Assembly: GCA_035772405.1 (NCBI GenBank)
Contig: JAYKKM010000005.1
Coordinates: 475,501 to 539,500 of the forward strand
Direction of reading: 5' to 3'
DNA length: 64,000 nucleotides
From: Chrysogorgia sp. JL179-B06
Taxonomy: Eukaryota; Cnidaria; Anthozoa; Scleralcyonacea; Chrysogorgiidae
Below the pieces are notes generated by a model, which was not told the DNA's origin, did no database searches, and saw only the letters and a program-made list of their open reading frames with translations. The position numbers and the translations under genes were made by a program. Shown here piece after piece: positions 24,302-35,696 of this stretch. Every line of letters begins with the position of its first letter. Within the stretch, counting starts at the first letter, position 1.

Positions 24302-25591
24302 CTAGCCAAGATATACTGTACCTGCAGCTCCCCACTTTAGCACTGCAGTCGCCACCATGTTTAGCAGCCCAGCCAGTAGAGGGCCAGCCTTTGTGGCTAG
24401 ATTAGCTATAGCTTTTCCTAGTTTTCCAAGTGCTTGACCACCTTTGACGATAGCACTTCTAGCGCCTATTACTATGGTAGTTATTATTCCGGCTATAGAG
24501 ATTGATATAGCACTTATTCCAACTAAGTTTTCCTTTGCCCATTTTTTGAACCTCTCGAGTCTGTTTAGATCGTTACCTTCAACCTCGTCTTTTAGTATGC
24601 CTATCGCCTCGTCGTGTTCTGGCCTTATGTTGTTTTCGGTACGGATACTATCTGCCTTCAAGTAAGCTGTTTTACTAACACTCTTATAGAATTGTTCTTT
24701 TAGAGGGTCTGTCTCGACGATAGACATGAGTCTATATTGATCGCCTAGTGCATCTAGCGACTCTGTCTTAACATCAATTGATCCTTTTGGGTTGAGAGAG
24801 CCAGCGAACTCCCTAATCTCTTGTTCACTAACGAAGATACCTTGCGACGTTTCTACGAGTTGCTCCTCTCTTTGTGTGACTCTGTCTTGTAGCTGTTCGC
24901 TTGTGTTAGATACTATGTCTTCTGACACGTTACCTGGGATTGTGTTGTCGCCGTTAATTTCCTCAACCATCGCAGTTAAAGTTAGTCTGTGCTCCTCAAC
25001 AGCTCTACTTAACAGACTCTTAAAGTTCTCGACGTCTTTCTGTGAATCTTTAGCGTCGCTGTACACTATAGACTTCCCTTTTAGCACCATAACTCTCTTG
25101 TTTTCGAATTCTAGCCCGATAAGACCTTTAACACCAAACACCATTCTCGATTTCTGTATTATATCACTCGAGGCCTCTCCATCCCCAACGTTAATACTAA
25201 CACCAAGATGGTCCAATAGAAACTGCTTTCTATCTCTTGTTACTGACGCATTGTATGACCTTTTATCGTACTTCGGGTTTGGGATACCATCAGACGTGAC
25301 ACTCCCTTTATCCTCTCCAGTTATTGTTATTGTCTTACCATCATCATTATCTGTGAATGATGTCTCCGCATGTCTGACTCTGTCTCGTAATCTGCGTGCT
25401 ATGTCTATATTATCTAGTTCGAATTTTACCCTAGTGATTCTTTTGCGTGTAGCACTAAGTTCTAGCGTTGTCCCGTGTTCTGAGATTATATTATTGAGCA
25501 TGTCGAGATCTTCTTCTAACTCCCTGTATTTACGCTCCTCAGACTCTTCACGATTTTTCATTTCGATTTCATCAAATCCTCCTTCAGCCAT
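24302..25591 (-). CDS. Polinton membrane/virion-associated protein, 429 aa
   Basis: The N-terminal 60 residues form a charged helix (NREESEERKYRELEEDLDML). The middle is hydrophilic, and residues about 345-425 hold hydrophobic segments (LVGISAISISIAGIITTIVI, then AGPLLAGLLNMVATAV) separated by a glycine- and lysine-rich stretch. This suggests a minor virion or membrane-active protein. Such proteins are common beside the capsid gene in Polinton-like elements, but I cannot assign a named family. It starts 7 bases after the integrase stop and ends before the capsid gene. The C-terminus is shifted out of frame (24231-24300). Confidence 0.7.
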   Translation of the reverse strand: MAEGGFDEIEMKNREESEERKYRELEEDLDMLNNIISEHGTTLELSATRKRITRVKFELDNIDIARRLRDRVRHAETSFTDNDDGKTITITGEDKGSVTSDGIPNPKYDKRSYNASVTRDRKQFLLDHLGVSINVGDGEASSDIIQKSRMVFGVKGLIGLEFENKRVMVLKGKSIVYSDAKDSQKDVENFKSLLSRAVEEHRLTLTAMVEEINGDNTIPGNVSEDIVSNTSEQLQDRVTQREEQLVETSQGIFVSEQEIREFAGSLNPKGSIDVKTESLDALGDQYRLMSIVETDPLKEQFYKSVSKTAYLKADSIRTENNIRPEHDEAIGILKDEVEGNDLNRLERFKKWAKENLVGISAISISIAGIITTIVIGARSAIVKGGQALGKLGKAIANLATKAGPLLAGLLNMVATAVLKWGAAGTVYLG

Positions 25592-25597
25592 TATACA

Positions 25598-25949
25598 TTA
25601 CTCGATATTTTGAATATCGCTTTCTGGTATCCATGAGTTGTGTTTACTGTTGTAGCCAAGCCACTTGACTAAAACCATCTTTTTACCTCCCACCTTCTTT
25701 CTCTTCACTATCTTCTCAACTTTATATACGTCGTCTTTTTTATCAACGGCCGACAACTCTTCCTCATAAAACTTACCAGTGATGGGTTCCCCTTCATGGT
25801 CCTCTATCTCGTACACGGTAGGGTCACCACGCACAACCTTTGACACTTTGAATAGCTCCTCGGTGAAGTTAGCCTCGTACCCCTTTGCGAATATGCTCTT
25901 GTACTTTGATATCCTGACAGTCTCACCTACTTTGAACTTTGGCAGTGGG
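25598..25949 (-). pseudogene. Polinton integrase, C-terminal part with chromodomain
   Basis: The frame opens at the edge of the 9-kb insertion. It first gives the basic beta-rich region typical of integrase C-termini (KFKVGETVRISKYKSIFAKG), then a chromodomain: YKVEKIVKRKK, VKWLGYNSKHNSWIPESDI, with the aromatic cage Tyr and two Trp in place. Chromodomains in retroviral-type integrases guide insertion to particular chromatin. The matching N-terminal and catalytic part lies at 34964-35691. With the insertion and one TA removed, the two parts are in phase. Confidence 0.88.
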
Positions 25950-25967
25950 TACACTCTAAAAAATAAG

Positions 25968-26370
25968 GTGTGTAAATTAACACACCTTTTCTGTCCAAAA
26001 AACTACACACCTTAAGATGGGTTAAACAACACACCTTAAGGTGTGTTTCTGACTTGTCCAAAAAACAACACACCTTAAGGTGTGTTCTATGAAAAGGTGT
26101 GTTATAACTAACACACCTTGGTGTGTTATCTAACACACCTAGGTGTGTTATCTAACACACCTTGGTGTGTTAGCTAACACACCGCTAACACACCATAAGG
26201 TGTGTTATCTCACACACCTTGAGGTGTGTTATCGGTAACACACCTTAAGGTGTGTTATTGGTAACACACCTTAGGTTGTGTTATCTAACACGCCTTAAGG
26301 TGTGTTTATCTAACAAAGCTTTGATAACACACCTTCAGGTGTGTTATCTAAACACACCTTAAGTTGTGTT
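25968..26370. repeat. Left subterminal array of AACACACCTT palindromes
   Basis: At least fifteen palindromic copies or half copies of AACACACCTTAAGGTGTGTT, with short spacers such as ATC. The regular spacing of inverted units would offer paired sites to a DNA-binding dimer. Confidence 0.93.
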
Positions 26371-26405
26371 AGATACCACAGCTAAACATTAACAAATCAT
26401 TTAAA

Positions 26406-27058
26406 CAGTGGGTGGATCCAGCAAGGGGTGCTGGCCGAGCAGCCAAGCACACCGAACCCAGCACTGCCCAGCAGCGTGCTGTCGTGACAGTGCACCTAGT
26501 AGTTTCTTGGTTGCAATATACAATTTACAGATATTGAATAAATAGTATAAATATCTTTCAATCTTTGTGCCTGATTAAATTTAAAATATATTTGTCCAAT
26601 TGTCCCAATATTGTTATGACAGCAAACATGCGTTATTTGTTGCCAAACTCGCTTGAAATGATGTAATCATTGTAATCATGTAATGATCAGTTGATCACAT
26701 GTTTTGATGTTTTAAACCATTTAACCATGCACATAGCAAAACTCATGCTTTTTACATTTGAATATTTGATTGCTTTTTTAATTTCTATTTTCATTATCGA
26801 ATACTTATAATGTTAGACGTTTATAGCAAAATTAAGAATTTGCTTTATTCAATTATAGTATCAAACTAAATTAATTATATTAATATTGAGTATTTTGAAC
26901 TAGTGCTGCCTTGAATTCCAAATCTTAAGTTGGTCTAAGGACTGATAACAAGTTTTGAATACCGCAAACATTTAATTTTTTTGCACCTCCCTTGACCAAG
27001 GCCAACAGGGGTGTACACCCCTGTCCACCCCCCCCCCCCCCATATAAATCCACCACTG
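26406..27058. mobile_element. hAT MITE, 653 bp, 8-bp target duplication
   Basis: The ends are CAGTGGGTGGATCCAGC and, inverted, AATCCACCACTG. CATTTAAA lies directly outside both (26398-26405 and 27059-27066). A C run at 27029-27041 lies near the right end. No coding capacity. Confidence 0.92.
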
Positions 27059-27237
27059 CATTTAAAGAGAAATACTCATGCAATAAACAAGTAGTTTGGA
27101 CATACTGTACTGTAACTGGTATATTTCTAATAAAACGCAATTGGTTTTTACATTACACAAGTAATTAGCAAATATTAATGTATAAATATCAAATAGTTTT
27201 TAAGGATCAGTCTAATGTCACAAATTAACCTTAAAGC

Positions 27238-27824
27238 GAGGTATTAAAGTGGCCCCAAAACTGATACCATAACCACGCAAACTAACCACGGACCACATCC
27301 ACTTTATAGTAGATTACACCAAGTCCTCAATATATGTTGTATATTAGTATTATCAGTATATTAGGGGTTATTTTTGGGGTTTCCTGTACTTAAACAGGTT
27401 TGCAAAAACAAAACAACAAATTGCCTAACAAGGTGGATAATAATTAACCAACCCAAAACAACAAAGATCCTAACCCGCCACCTTACGAGTTTTCTATTTA
27501 GGTTACGGTTTCTACTGCCGGTTAGAAAAACTCGCGTTAGGCGGGGGGTTAGGATCTTTGTTGTTTTGGGGTCGGTTATTATTATCCACCTCGTTAGGCA
27601 AATTGTTGTTTTCGTTTCGCAAACCCATATTTAAGTACAAGAAACCTCAAAAAAAAATAACACTAATACTGATAATACATGTACTAATACCACTAACTGT
27701 AATTACTATAACATAAATCACTACAACACATATTAAGGACTTGGTGTAATCTACTATAAAGTGGATGTGGTCCGTGGTTAGTTTGCGTGGTTATGGTATC
27801 AGTTTTGGGCCACTTTAATACCTC
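27238..27824. mobile_element. Palindromic MITE, 587 bp
   Basis: GAGGTATTAAAGTGGCCCC opens and its inverse closes the element. Almost the full length folds on itself, with a centre near 27500. It contains GTTAGGATCTTTGTTGTTTTGGGG, also seen at 8810 and in the palindrome at 46929-47051. Confidence 0.9.
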
Positions 27825-27930
27825 TAATAACCTCTTTACCCCTTGTGAAATACATTTACATGTAGGACCATTTTAGTTACATTTTTCATGTTTTCACTGT
27901 TTGTTTTTGGTCTACTAAACAGGACAAGTT

Positions 27931-28140
27931 AGATTATCATTCACTTCGTTTTCTATATCCTGAATTTTGATTGGTTAGTTTACCTGCAAATAACTCAGAT
28001 GACTCAAATGCTCAGAAAATTATTTGCAGCAAAAGGCAAATTTTACAATTGCGCATGCTCAGAAAATTATTTGCAGTAAGTTATTTGCAGGTAAACTAAC
28101 CAATCAAAATTCAGGATAGAAACGAAGTGAATGATAATCT
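27931..28140. mobile_element. Small MITE, 210 bp with arms of about 65 bp
   Basis: AGATTATCATTCACTTCG at the left returns inverted at 28140. The arms continue through GGTTAGTTTACCTGCAAATAA. Confidence 0.9.
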
Positions 28141-28179
28141 AAAAGGTTGGTGTAATTCCAAACTACTGTATATACTATA

Positions 28180-28184
28180 TACTG

Positions 28185-28220
<36 letters not shown>

Positions 28221-28236
28221 TGTATATATATATATC
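28180..28236. repeat. (TA)n tract
   Basis: TA repeats with ACTGTATA interruptions. Confidence 0.95.
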
Positions 28237-28856
28237 ACATCAATAATATCAGTTTACCCTATTTGCACAGTTTGCAATTGTTTATTCCATCTTACTTCTG
28301 AGTTCTGCCATGAAGGTGCAAATAGAGCATTCCAGTAGAATGTGTTGAGGAAATGATAGGATCCCTATCATGCATAATAAACATAAATCAGATCCACCAA
28401 TGCTTTGTTTGAACATTCCATGAATGTCGGATCCTCCCCAGTAATAAAGACTTGTCGAATGTCCTCCAATGATCCAATACATGTAATTTTAAACTGTACC
28501 AGCTTGTCTTTAAAAATGTTCTCTACATTTGTAGATGACTGTAAAGAGAAATTATAATATATATTATATTCATACAGGTTATATTTACTCTCAACTGTAT
28601 TTCTCAAACGCATTAATAATTTATGAGCTAATTATCCAATAATAAAGACCCATCTAGCCATGGGATTGCATTTGGATAACTAAGTCAAACACCGTGTCTC
28701 AGAACAGTAAAATATCCTAATTTACGTATGCCGATCAAATGTATTGTAGTGTTCAACTAACATACCCTCCCATGAGAGAATATCATCCAATCATATCAAA
28801 TATAACCGATACTTGTGTTAATTTGGGAAGCTATTAAACAACTCCAGCTCGTGTCG
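28237..28856. other. No gene identified
   Basis: Two overlapping minus-strand frames (28282-28482 and 28368-28613) show no recognisable domain. They could be a decayed exon, but nothing supports this. Confidence 0.4.
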
Positions 28857-28950
28857 CACCGGGATATCCCAAACACTCGAAAACAATTAACAAAAACACT
28901 CGCACTACACGCTCGTGTTTTCATACATTGTTTTCTCGTGTTTGGATATC
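28857..28950. repeat. Inverted repeat, arms about 30 bp
   Basis: CACCGGGATATCCCAAACAC and its inverse flank a CACTCG-rich loop. Confidence 0.85.
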
Positions 28951-29160
28951 CCGGTGAAACACTCGCTGTCGTTGTTCAAATATTACGTGAATGATTATCA
29001 CTATTTGTGATATGATTGTCACCATTAAATAGTGGTGGCTTTCACTTTGGTATGGCCAGGTTCACTTGGCAGTTGCCCATCCTGCCTGATGCTACTGGTT
29101 ATATCTATAACAAGCCTGCAATTCACACACCCCTGTAATTCATACAGTAAGATGAAATGT

Positions 29161-29879
29161 TGTTTACCGTTCCTTAATATATTTTCTAGTTCCAGAGTTA
29201 TAAAGATTTAAAGATGTTCAAAATCAAGGGAAAATACAGAACAAACAAATTGCTGATTCAGCACAACTTTATGACGTCATATTGTTTGAATGTTAGTTTG
29301 GTGAATGTTTAAACTAACTATAGCTCAGTTACTATATGCCAGAATTAAATGAACCTTTACACACAGATAGTGAAAGATAAAAACACAGTTGATAATGTCA
29401 CTGATTTTGTTGTCAAGGTAACACTGTTGTACCCAGGCCCTTGCACGGATTTTATAAAACACACTGTATTTATCACTGGGTGTATAATTTTCAAATTATT
29501 ATAGTATAAATTTATTTTAGGCATGCATATAGGTATGACAAGCACATGTCTGATATTATTTTATTCTTATCAAGACAGAGTATGAAGGTGTTTTATAAAA
29601 TCTGTGCAAGGGGCCTGGGTACAACAGTGTTACCTTGACAACAAAATTAGTGACATCAACTGTGTTTCATCTTTCACTATCTGCGTGCAAAGGGTTCATT
29701 TGATTCTGACATATTAGTTTATTTAAACATTCACCAAACTAACATTCAAACAATATGATGTCATACTCATAAATTTGTGCTGAATCAGCAATTTGTTTGT
29801 GCCATATTTTCCCTTGATTTTGACATCTTTAAATCTTTATAACTCTGGAACTAGAAAATATATCAAGGAATGGTAAACA
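29161..29879. mobile_element. Palindromic MITE, 719 bp
   Basis: TGTTTACCGTTCCTTAATAT opens and its near inverse closes the element. The arms of about 340 bp are roughly 90 per cent alike, centred near 29520. Confidence 0.9.
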
Positions 29880-30106
29880 GCATTTTGGTAAAAACATTTA
29901 GTTTAAACTCTAATTTTATCTTGATTAGATTTCAGTGACATTGTATTTTTATCTATAGTAAGAACGCTGTCAAACATAGTTATTGACATTTCTGACTATT
30001 CATGTATGTTGTAATTATTCTAACTTAGTTATTTTATATGTCCTCATTCTATTTATCATATTATAATATAACCTTTATATATTGTACTTAAGGCCAAATA
30101 AAAAAA

Positions 30107-30485
30107 ATTGTGTAGTTCCGGTTACCCGACCGACCCTAGCTCAGCTCGCCCGTCCCTGTAAATTTTGTGACATATTTTTGCACCAATGACTATTAGCCAT
30201 AAAAAGGGTAGGTTTTATAGTTTTTTACACAGACTTTAATGATAAAATAAGTTTTACCCTGTTAAAAAGCGTAAATAAGATCACTACGTGACCTGCCACC
30301 GTCGCTGGCTTTGTAACAATCGCCATTTTGCTAAATTAGTTTCCCAGGCCGTCATTCTTGCACAACAATATAATGGAACAAGGATGATGGCCTGTGTGGC
30401 AATAGAACAAAAACTTTTCTCAAAAATAATAAAATCCCGACCTACCTACCCTAATTTTTTAAAGATGTAACCGGAAGCACATAAT
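30107..30485. mobile_element. Terminal-inverted-repeat element, 379 bp
   Basis: ATTGTGTAGTTCCGGTTAC is matched by inverted GTAACCGGAAGCACATAAT, with two mismatches. The interior holds an imperfect GACCGACC/ACCTACCTACC region. No target duplication is certain. Confidence 0.7.
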
Positions 30486-30566
30486 TTTAATTTACTTTTA
30501 ATTTATTTATTTTTAATTCATAATTTACTTGGCCTAATTTCCTAGAATAAGTAATTATGTTATATA

Positions 30567-31149
30567 CCGTAGAATCTTGAAAGTAACCGCCCACCGAAAG
30601 TAGCCGCCCCCTCGAAAGTAGCCACTTTTTTAAACAATTACTACGAACACCCGAAAGTAGCTGCCCCTCTTAAGGTAACTGCCTCCCCTGAAAGTAGCCG
30701 CCCCTCCGATCTTAAAGTAATGCCCCCCCCCAAAAGTAGCCATAACTATTGTATAAATAAGTTGTAACATCTGTTTAACAATGTATTTTGAATGGCATGG
30801 ATTAAAAACATGTATAAAACTATATAAAATATTCAGGAATTTCAGACAGTAGTTATAAGTTTGTCTTTGTCATCGTTCAGACGTCCTGTTCCATTTCCGT
30901 TCGGTATCTGAACATTCAGTATCGAGTACGGGTAATTATTAGCATTAGAAATTAAGTAAACAACTCTTATATAATTTAATCAAAATAAAACAAAAACTTT
31001 GAAACGTTGTGCAAAATGTACAGTGGTGGTTAAAACTTGGCCGATGCTAAAAATAACAACCCAAAAGTAACCGCCCCTCAGAAAAGTAGCCGCCTTAGAG
31101 GTCACTAATTTCGAAAGTAGCTGCCCCGGTTACTTTCGAGATTCTACGG
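30567..31149. mobile_element. pogo/Tigger-type MITE, 583 bp, TA target
   Basis: The ends CCGTAGAATCTTGAAAGTAA and inverted TTACTTTCGAGATTCTACGG are each flanked by TA (30565-30566 and 31150-31151). Near both ends are repeats of CGAAAGTAGCCGCCCC. Confidence 0.88.
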
Positions 31150-31378
31150 TATATTACATCAATTTTTCTTGTACCGGTAATTAGATATTAGTCTTCAATA
31201 GATAAAGAGCCTTCCATGAGGGATACTATGCTATTGAATAAACCATTTTTATTATTATTGTTATTATTATTAATTAGCATAAGAAAATCTAATAGGAGAT
31301 AAGTCAGGATCACTTTGAATTTTTATAAGAGAAAATTGTGGCTATATGAATAAAATAAAATTACATTGTACCAGTATA

Positions 31379-31718
31379 CAGTGGCGCTTAATAGTTTTTG
31401 TAACTCTTTCGTGCGTGTAAAGTGCATGGAGTCTCAGTGTACATGCAGAGCGATTACACGCACAAGATTGTGTACTGCGCTCAAAAACTACACAGACTAC
31501 ACAAAGCTAATTGAGGCATAATACTCATTGTGATGTGTCTTCATTGAGGCATAATAAATTCTTTTCAATTTTGATTTGCACAAATTCCGATGTCAACATG
31601 AAAGAATTCACCATGCCTCTATAGACACTATCAGAGTGGGGTGTAAAAATGCTGCGTGTACACGAAGATTACACGCAATTTAGTCCACGAAGGTGTTACA
31701 AAACTTTTAAGCATCACT
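31379..31718. mobile_element. Small MITE with imperfect terminal repeats, 340 bp
   Basis: CAGTGGCGCTTAATAGTTTT pairs with the inverse of AAAACTTTTAAGCATCACT. TTACACGCA motifs lie inside. The target duplication is unclear. Confidence 0.6.
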
Positions 31719-31722
31719 AGTT

Positions 31723-31835
31723 TGAAGATATGAATTTTATCTTCTTGTGACATTGTGGTGAAAATAATATTTTACTCAATTGCTATGCTAATTTGTAAAA
31801 TACTGTTTTTACCACACAAAGATAAAACCATATAC
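31723..31835. repeat. Hairpin element related to 40242-40342
   Basis: AGATATGAATTTTATCTT and the inverted AAGATAAAACCATAT flank an AATATTTTACTC core. The same design occurs at 40242-40342. Confidence 0.8.
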
Positions 31836-32477
31836 ATAATTGCATCACCATTAATTTTAACATCATATATATGTATGTAAAATTAAACTCTGACCTACCA
31901 ATACTTTTGAAGGATTACTGTCCATTAACTCTGGGAATTTTTTGCAAGTAAGCAATGTGCCATTCTTTTTGTAGTCCCCTTGCTTAGGGTGGCCCATAGA
32001 AGAATGATCCAATATCCACAATAAGATGTTTTCTCACTGGTAAGACACTGATACACTGGAGAAAGTATAGGAATGATACGTACACGGAAGAAAGTATAGG
32101 ATTGGTTGTGTGTGGAGTTGAATATAAAGGCTGGTTAAAGATATTTATGTCACTATTATACGCCAGTCAGTTGGATGGTGTTAATTCCATGAGGTCTGTA
32201 ACTCCTCAACATCAACTATCTAAAACATAAAAAATCTCAAAATTAACAATAACTTATAAACAAAATACAGAAACTGCAAATGACCTGCTACAATGAGCAC
32301 ACATTTTCTATTTAACAATTTACAATTATACAATCATGTGACTTATATACGCATTTCCATTGGTTCTTGCCCATGATCTACTGAAGGACAGATACATGGA
32401 TGGCGTCAAATCATGTCAGCAGCTATGTTTTTCTTTTTTCGTGCCCCAAATCTTTGGGGTTGTTTTTGATTGTATAA

Positions 32478-32678
32478 AACAAATAGATTCCATTTTTTGT
32501 TGTCTGTTCAGTTATAGATACATAGAGGACGTCAGATCGTGGTAAGAACATCAGTGACCCACTCGACTCTGTAGCTCGTGGGCCACTTTTTTTGTTCTTA
32601 CTACGTTTCTGACGTCATCTGTGCATCTATAACTGAACAGACAATGGCAAAATCGAATCTATTTGTCAATTAGACAAC
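32478..32678. repeat. Inverted repeat, arms about 75 bp
   Basis: AATAGATTCCATTTTTTGTT...TTCAGTTATAGAT pairs with the ATCTATAACTGAACAGACAA region ending at 32678, around a centre near 32575. Confidence 0.88.
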
Positions 32679-34180
32679 GAGCTTGAGTTGTCTATGAGCA
32701 ACCATGGTCAGTTTCTACTAAAAGCAGAGTTAACATTTTCAACAAATTACATGTATTTGAAACAAATTATTCAACAGCTTATCTGAAATCTTGTTAAACA
32801 CCTTGAAAAGCAACTATTTTTGCTGCTCGTGCTCTATCGCTCTTATATAGTAATATAGAGAGTGACCACTAGCTCAACCAATAGAGGATTTGTGATAGTC
32901 CTAGTTTGTTTATACTAATATTTTATAACACTAAATGGTTTCTTTAGAAATTTGGTGTTCATATATTTTTTCATTGTGAAAATTTGATTAATTTGCAGCT
33001 GAAACAAATAAATGTATGGATTATAGGAACAGGGGATAACTACTTTAATACACCATTAACAAACATTTGCGATTTGGCTATAAAATTATAAATTAAAATA
33101 AGCTATAGTCTATAGAACCAACAAAGTCAATATTAATACTTTGCACATTGCTTCAATTTCTGTTGCCAACATTTTAATTTTATATATTTTATATATGATT
33201 TCAAATAATAGTGTGAGCACTGCCATGCAATCTGCCAAAGGCAAAGGTTTCACTCCGTCGTCGACTCGTCTGCTCAGCCTCATTTATACCTCAACATGAA
33301 CACAAATCACCAAAGCCCAAAGGTAAAAATGTAATCGAAGAACATCTTCGCAGTATTCAAACATTTAACTTACTTTTTAATAAGCATGAATGGGAGTCTT
33401 CCTTGACAATTACATTTCGTTTCAAATAAAATATCAATTCGACGTCATTCAACCTTTGACTCAAGTCGAGAAGGAAGACAGGAAGCCATCTTGGATTTCG
33501 ACTTTAATTTAGTTCTCCGTGAAGCGTGATATAACGCGGAACCCGCGAGTTATAATCACGCGAGTACACTAAATAATTATTAAATACTCTAAAGTATACT
33601 AATTATTAATTTGCGTCGCAGGATTTTAACTAGAAGCGCATCAATGACTTGAGTTTACGTACCTGGCTTAGGTCTTCGACCTGATTTACTTCCGTCAGGA
33701 TAATGGGCTTCGTCTTCGACCTGCTGTATTAGTTGTTTTCATTTTGAAGCGATATCCAGACTTTGGTAACACGGCCGAGAACTCACTGATATCTTTCGTT
33801 AAATGAACAAGCGAACCAATTAATTCATACGTGCTCATATTATAGAAATCCATAACGTGAAAATCGTATTGGAAGGTAAAAGCGATAACTGCGTGTCTCG
33901 TGCAGTGATCACAACCAAACAAACAAATTCAGCGCGCAGCGTTCTCATTGGTTAAGAATTATGACGCCTAGGTACAACCCGCATCCACCCGCATTGCTTC
34001 TCCAGAACCTTAGAACCCAACCTCGTACCCAGGCTCTTCCGGTTCCATGCGCTATATTTATGAATTTTTGGTTAAAAAATGTTGTTAAAGACACTAAATA
34101 AACAAAAAGTTCATTCCATCCGCCAAACTGACGTCTCAGCGCCTTCGATTCCTGGCAGTCGAAAGTTCTCGACGTCATTT
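32679..34180. other. Interior of the 9-kb element, no gene
   Basis: A 75-codon minus-strand frame at 33695-33922 shows no domain. AGGTCTTCGACCTGATTTAC is partly repeated at 33670 and 33711. From about 34050 onward the sequence resembles the inverse of 37400-37890. Confidence 0.5.
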
Positions 34181-34387
34181 TAGCTCATGTTTGAGAGTGT
34201 TAACAAAGTTCCTCGATTTATCTACACGCGCGCCATATTGACGTTGATCGCGAAATGGCGCGCACGTGTAAATAAATCACCTTTTCGGATGCCAGAGTTG
34301 CCGTGGAGCAGATACATCATATTCCATGTCATTTCTTACACCTTCATGTTATTCGGAAGATGTTTTAGTGAAAGGTGGTTAATCTAA
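34050..34387. repeat. Unique subterminal block shared with the second element
   Basis: TCCGCCAAACTGACGTCTCAGCGCC, GAGTGTTAACAAAGTTCCTCG and related pieces occur in reverse complement and matching order at 37460-37860. Two copies of one family therefore lie in opposite orientation. Confidence 0.85.
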
Positions 34388-34950
34388 ATGTGTGTTAATC
34401 AAAAGGTGTGTTATTAAGGTGTGTTACTGAAAAACTTGTGTTAATCAAAAGGTGTGTTACTGGAAACGTGTTTTGCTGAAAAGGTGTGTTAATCAAAAGG
34501 TGTGTTTATCAAAAGGTGTGTTATTTGAAAGGTGTGTTATTTTGGAGGGTGTATTATTTAGAAAGGTGTGTTATCAAAAAGGTGTGTTATCAAAAAAGGT
34601 GTGTTATGAGTAAAGTGTGTTATCAAAAAGGTGTGTTGTATTTCAAAAGGTGTGTTAATGTAAAAGGTGTGTGTTATTGCAAAAGGTGTGTTTTCTTTCA
34701 AAGGTGTGTTAAATTACACACCTTTGGTTGCGAAAAGGTGTGTAATCTAAAGGTGTGTTAACTAAAGGTGCGTTTAGTTAACACACCTAGGTGTGTTAAT
34801 GAACACAACTAGGTGTGTTAATGAACACACCAAGGTGCGTTAATGAACACACCAAGGTGTGTTTTTAAAAATAATTGTCAAAAGGTGTGTTAAATTAACA
34901 CACCTTGGTGTGTTTTCTAACACACCTTGGTGTGTTTTCTAACACACCCT
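34388..34950. repeat. Right subterminal array of AAGGTGTGTTA units
   Basis: About thirty AAGGTGTGTTA units run in one direction (spacers of 3-8 bases), then switch to palindromic AACACACCTAGGTGTGTTAATG units towards the end. The change from direct to inverted order mirrors the left side of the second element. Confidence 0.93.
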
Positions 34951-34963
34951 TTTTTAGAGTGTA

Positions 34964-35691
34964 GTCACCGAAATGGTGTCCAAACAATGTCGTCCATACT
35001 TCACTCTCGTTTTTCTTACTAACGTCTTTAGGTTTCATTAGAATAGTACTGTGTTTGGTATTATTGTAATTCTCAACGAGCTGGTCTAAAATGTCTATCC
35101 ACTTGTATACGTTCCTTTACTGTAGAAGTACTTCCACATAGACGTTTTGAGTGTTCTGTTGAACCGTTCCACGACTGCTGCCTTTTTATCAGAGTTCGTG
35201 CTGAAGTACTTTACGTTGTGTTTATCCAACAGATCCTTCACACCAACGTTGTAGAATTCCTTACCATCGTCGAACTGAACCAGCTTTGGATACTCACCAA
35301 ATCTAACATTAGCCTTCTCCAGTAACTTTGCGACAGCCTTAGTCATGTTTTCTGTGTATTTCCTGTAGACAGGTATGGTAAACGCATACCTACTAAGGAT
35401 CTCAGTGGCTGTTAGTATCCAGTAGTACCCATTGTTCTTGTGCTTGTACTTACCCATATCGACCAAATCCATCTGTATCTGCTCACCCAGATAGTCAACA
35501 AATGTTTTTCTAAACTTGTGTTTCTTAACAACTGGTTTGTACCTAGTGTACGTGTCTTGAGATTTTAGCCAATCCTTTATCTTTGCCCTACTAACGTTTA
35601 GACCGTCTTCTTGTGCCTTTTGGTACAGCCTCTCAGCAGACTGGTAACCAGTTGATGGGTTGTAGTAAATATCTCTTAGTTCTTGCTCCAT
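34964..35691 (-). pseudogene. Polinton integrase, N-terminal and catalytic part
   Basis: The ATG at 35691 opens MEQELRDIYYNPSTGYQSAE; an upstream GTG also lies in frame but is less likely. The first 50 residues form the helical N-terminal domain. The RNase-H-fold core follows with catalytic acids Asp75 (QIQMDLVDM), Asp141 (VQFDDGKEF) and Glu175 (AAVVERFNRTLK). An indel near 35100 shifts the frame; the next frame continues with WIDILDQLVENYNNTKHST, the usual end of the core, and runs to the 9-kb insertion. Polinton integrases join the linear element to host DNA. The gene is doubly broken and cannot work here. Confidence 0.92.
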
Positions 35692-35696
35692 ATACA

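Larger units (their letters stand above)
25952..34961. mobile_element. 9,010-bp CACTA-like non-autonomous element in the integrase gene
   Basis: The ends are CACTCTAAAAAA and the exact inverse TTTTTTAGAGTG. TA lies on both outer sides (25950-25951 and 34962-34963), and the integrase reading frame is restored if the element and one TA are removed. Inside each end are long arrays of AACACACCTT/AAGGTGTGTT palindromes. Short 5'-CACT ends, a 2-bp duplication and subterminal motif arrays fit the CACTA/EnSpm group best. I find no transposase frame; the interior is filled with other small elements. Confidence 0.85.

Noticed and set aside
24792..25613. 273-codon plus-strand frame opposite the 429-aa protein gene
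   Set aside because: Ser/Leu-rich shadow of the real minus-strand gene; no start motif and no domain.
25968..26370. Regularly spaced repeats resembling a CRISPR array
   Set aside because: Units are palindromic with spacers of only a few bases, the genome is eukaryotic, and the array lies at a transposon end.
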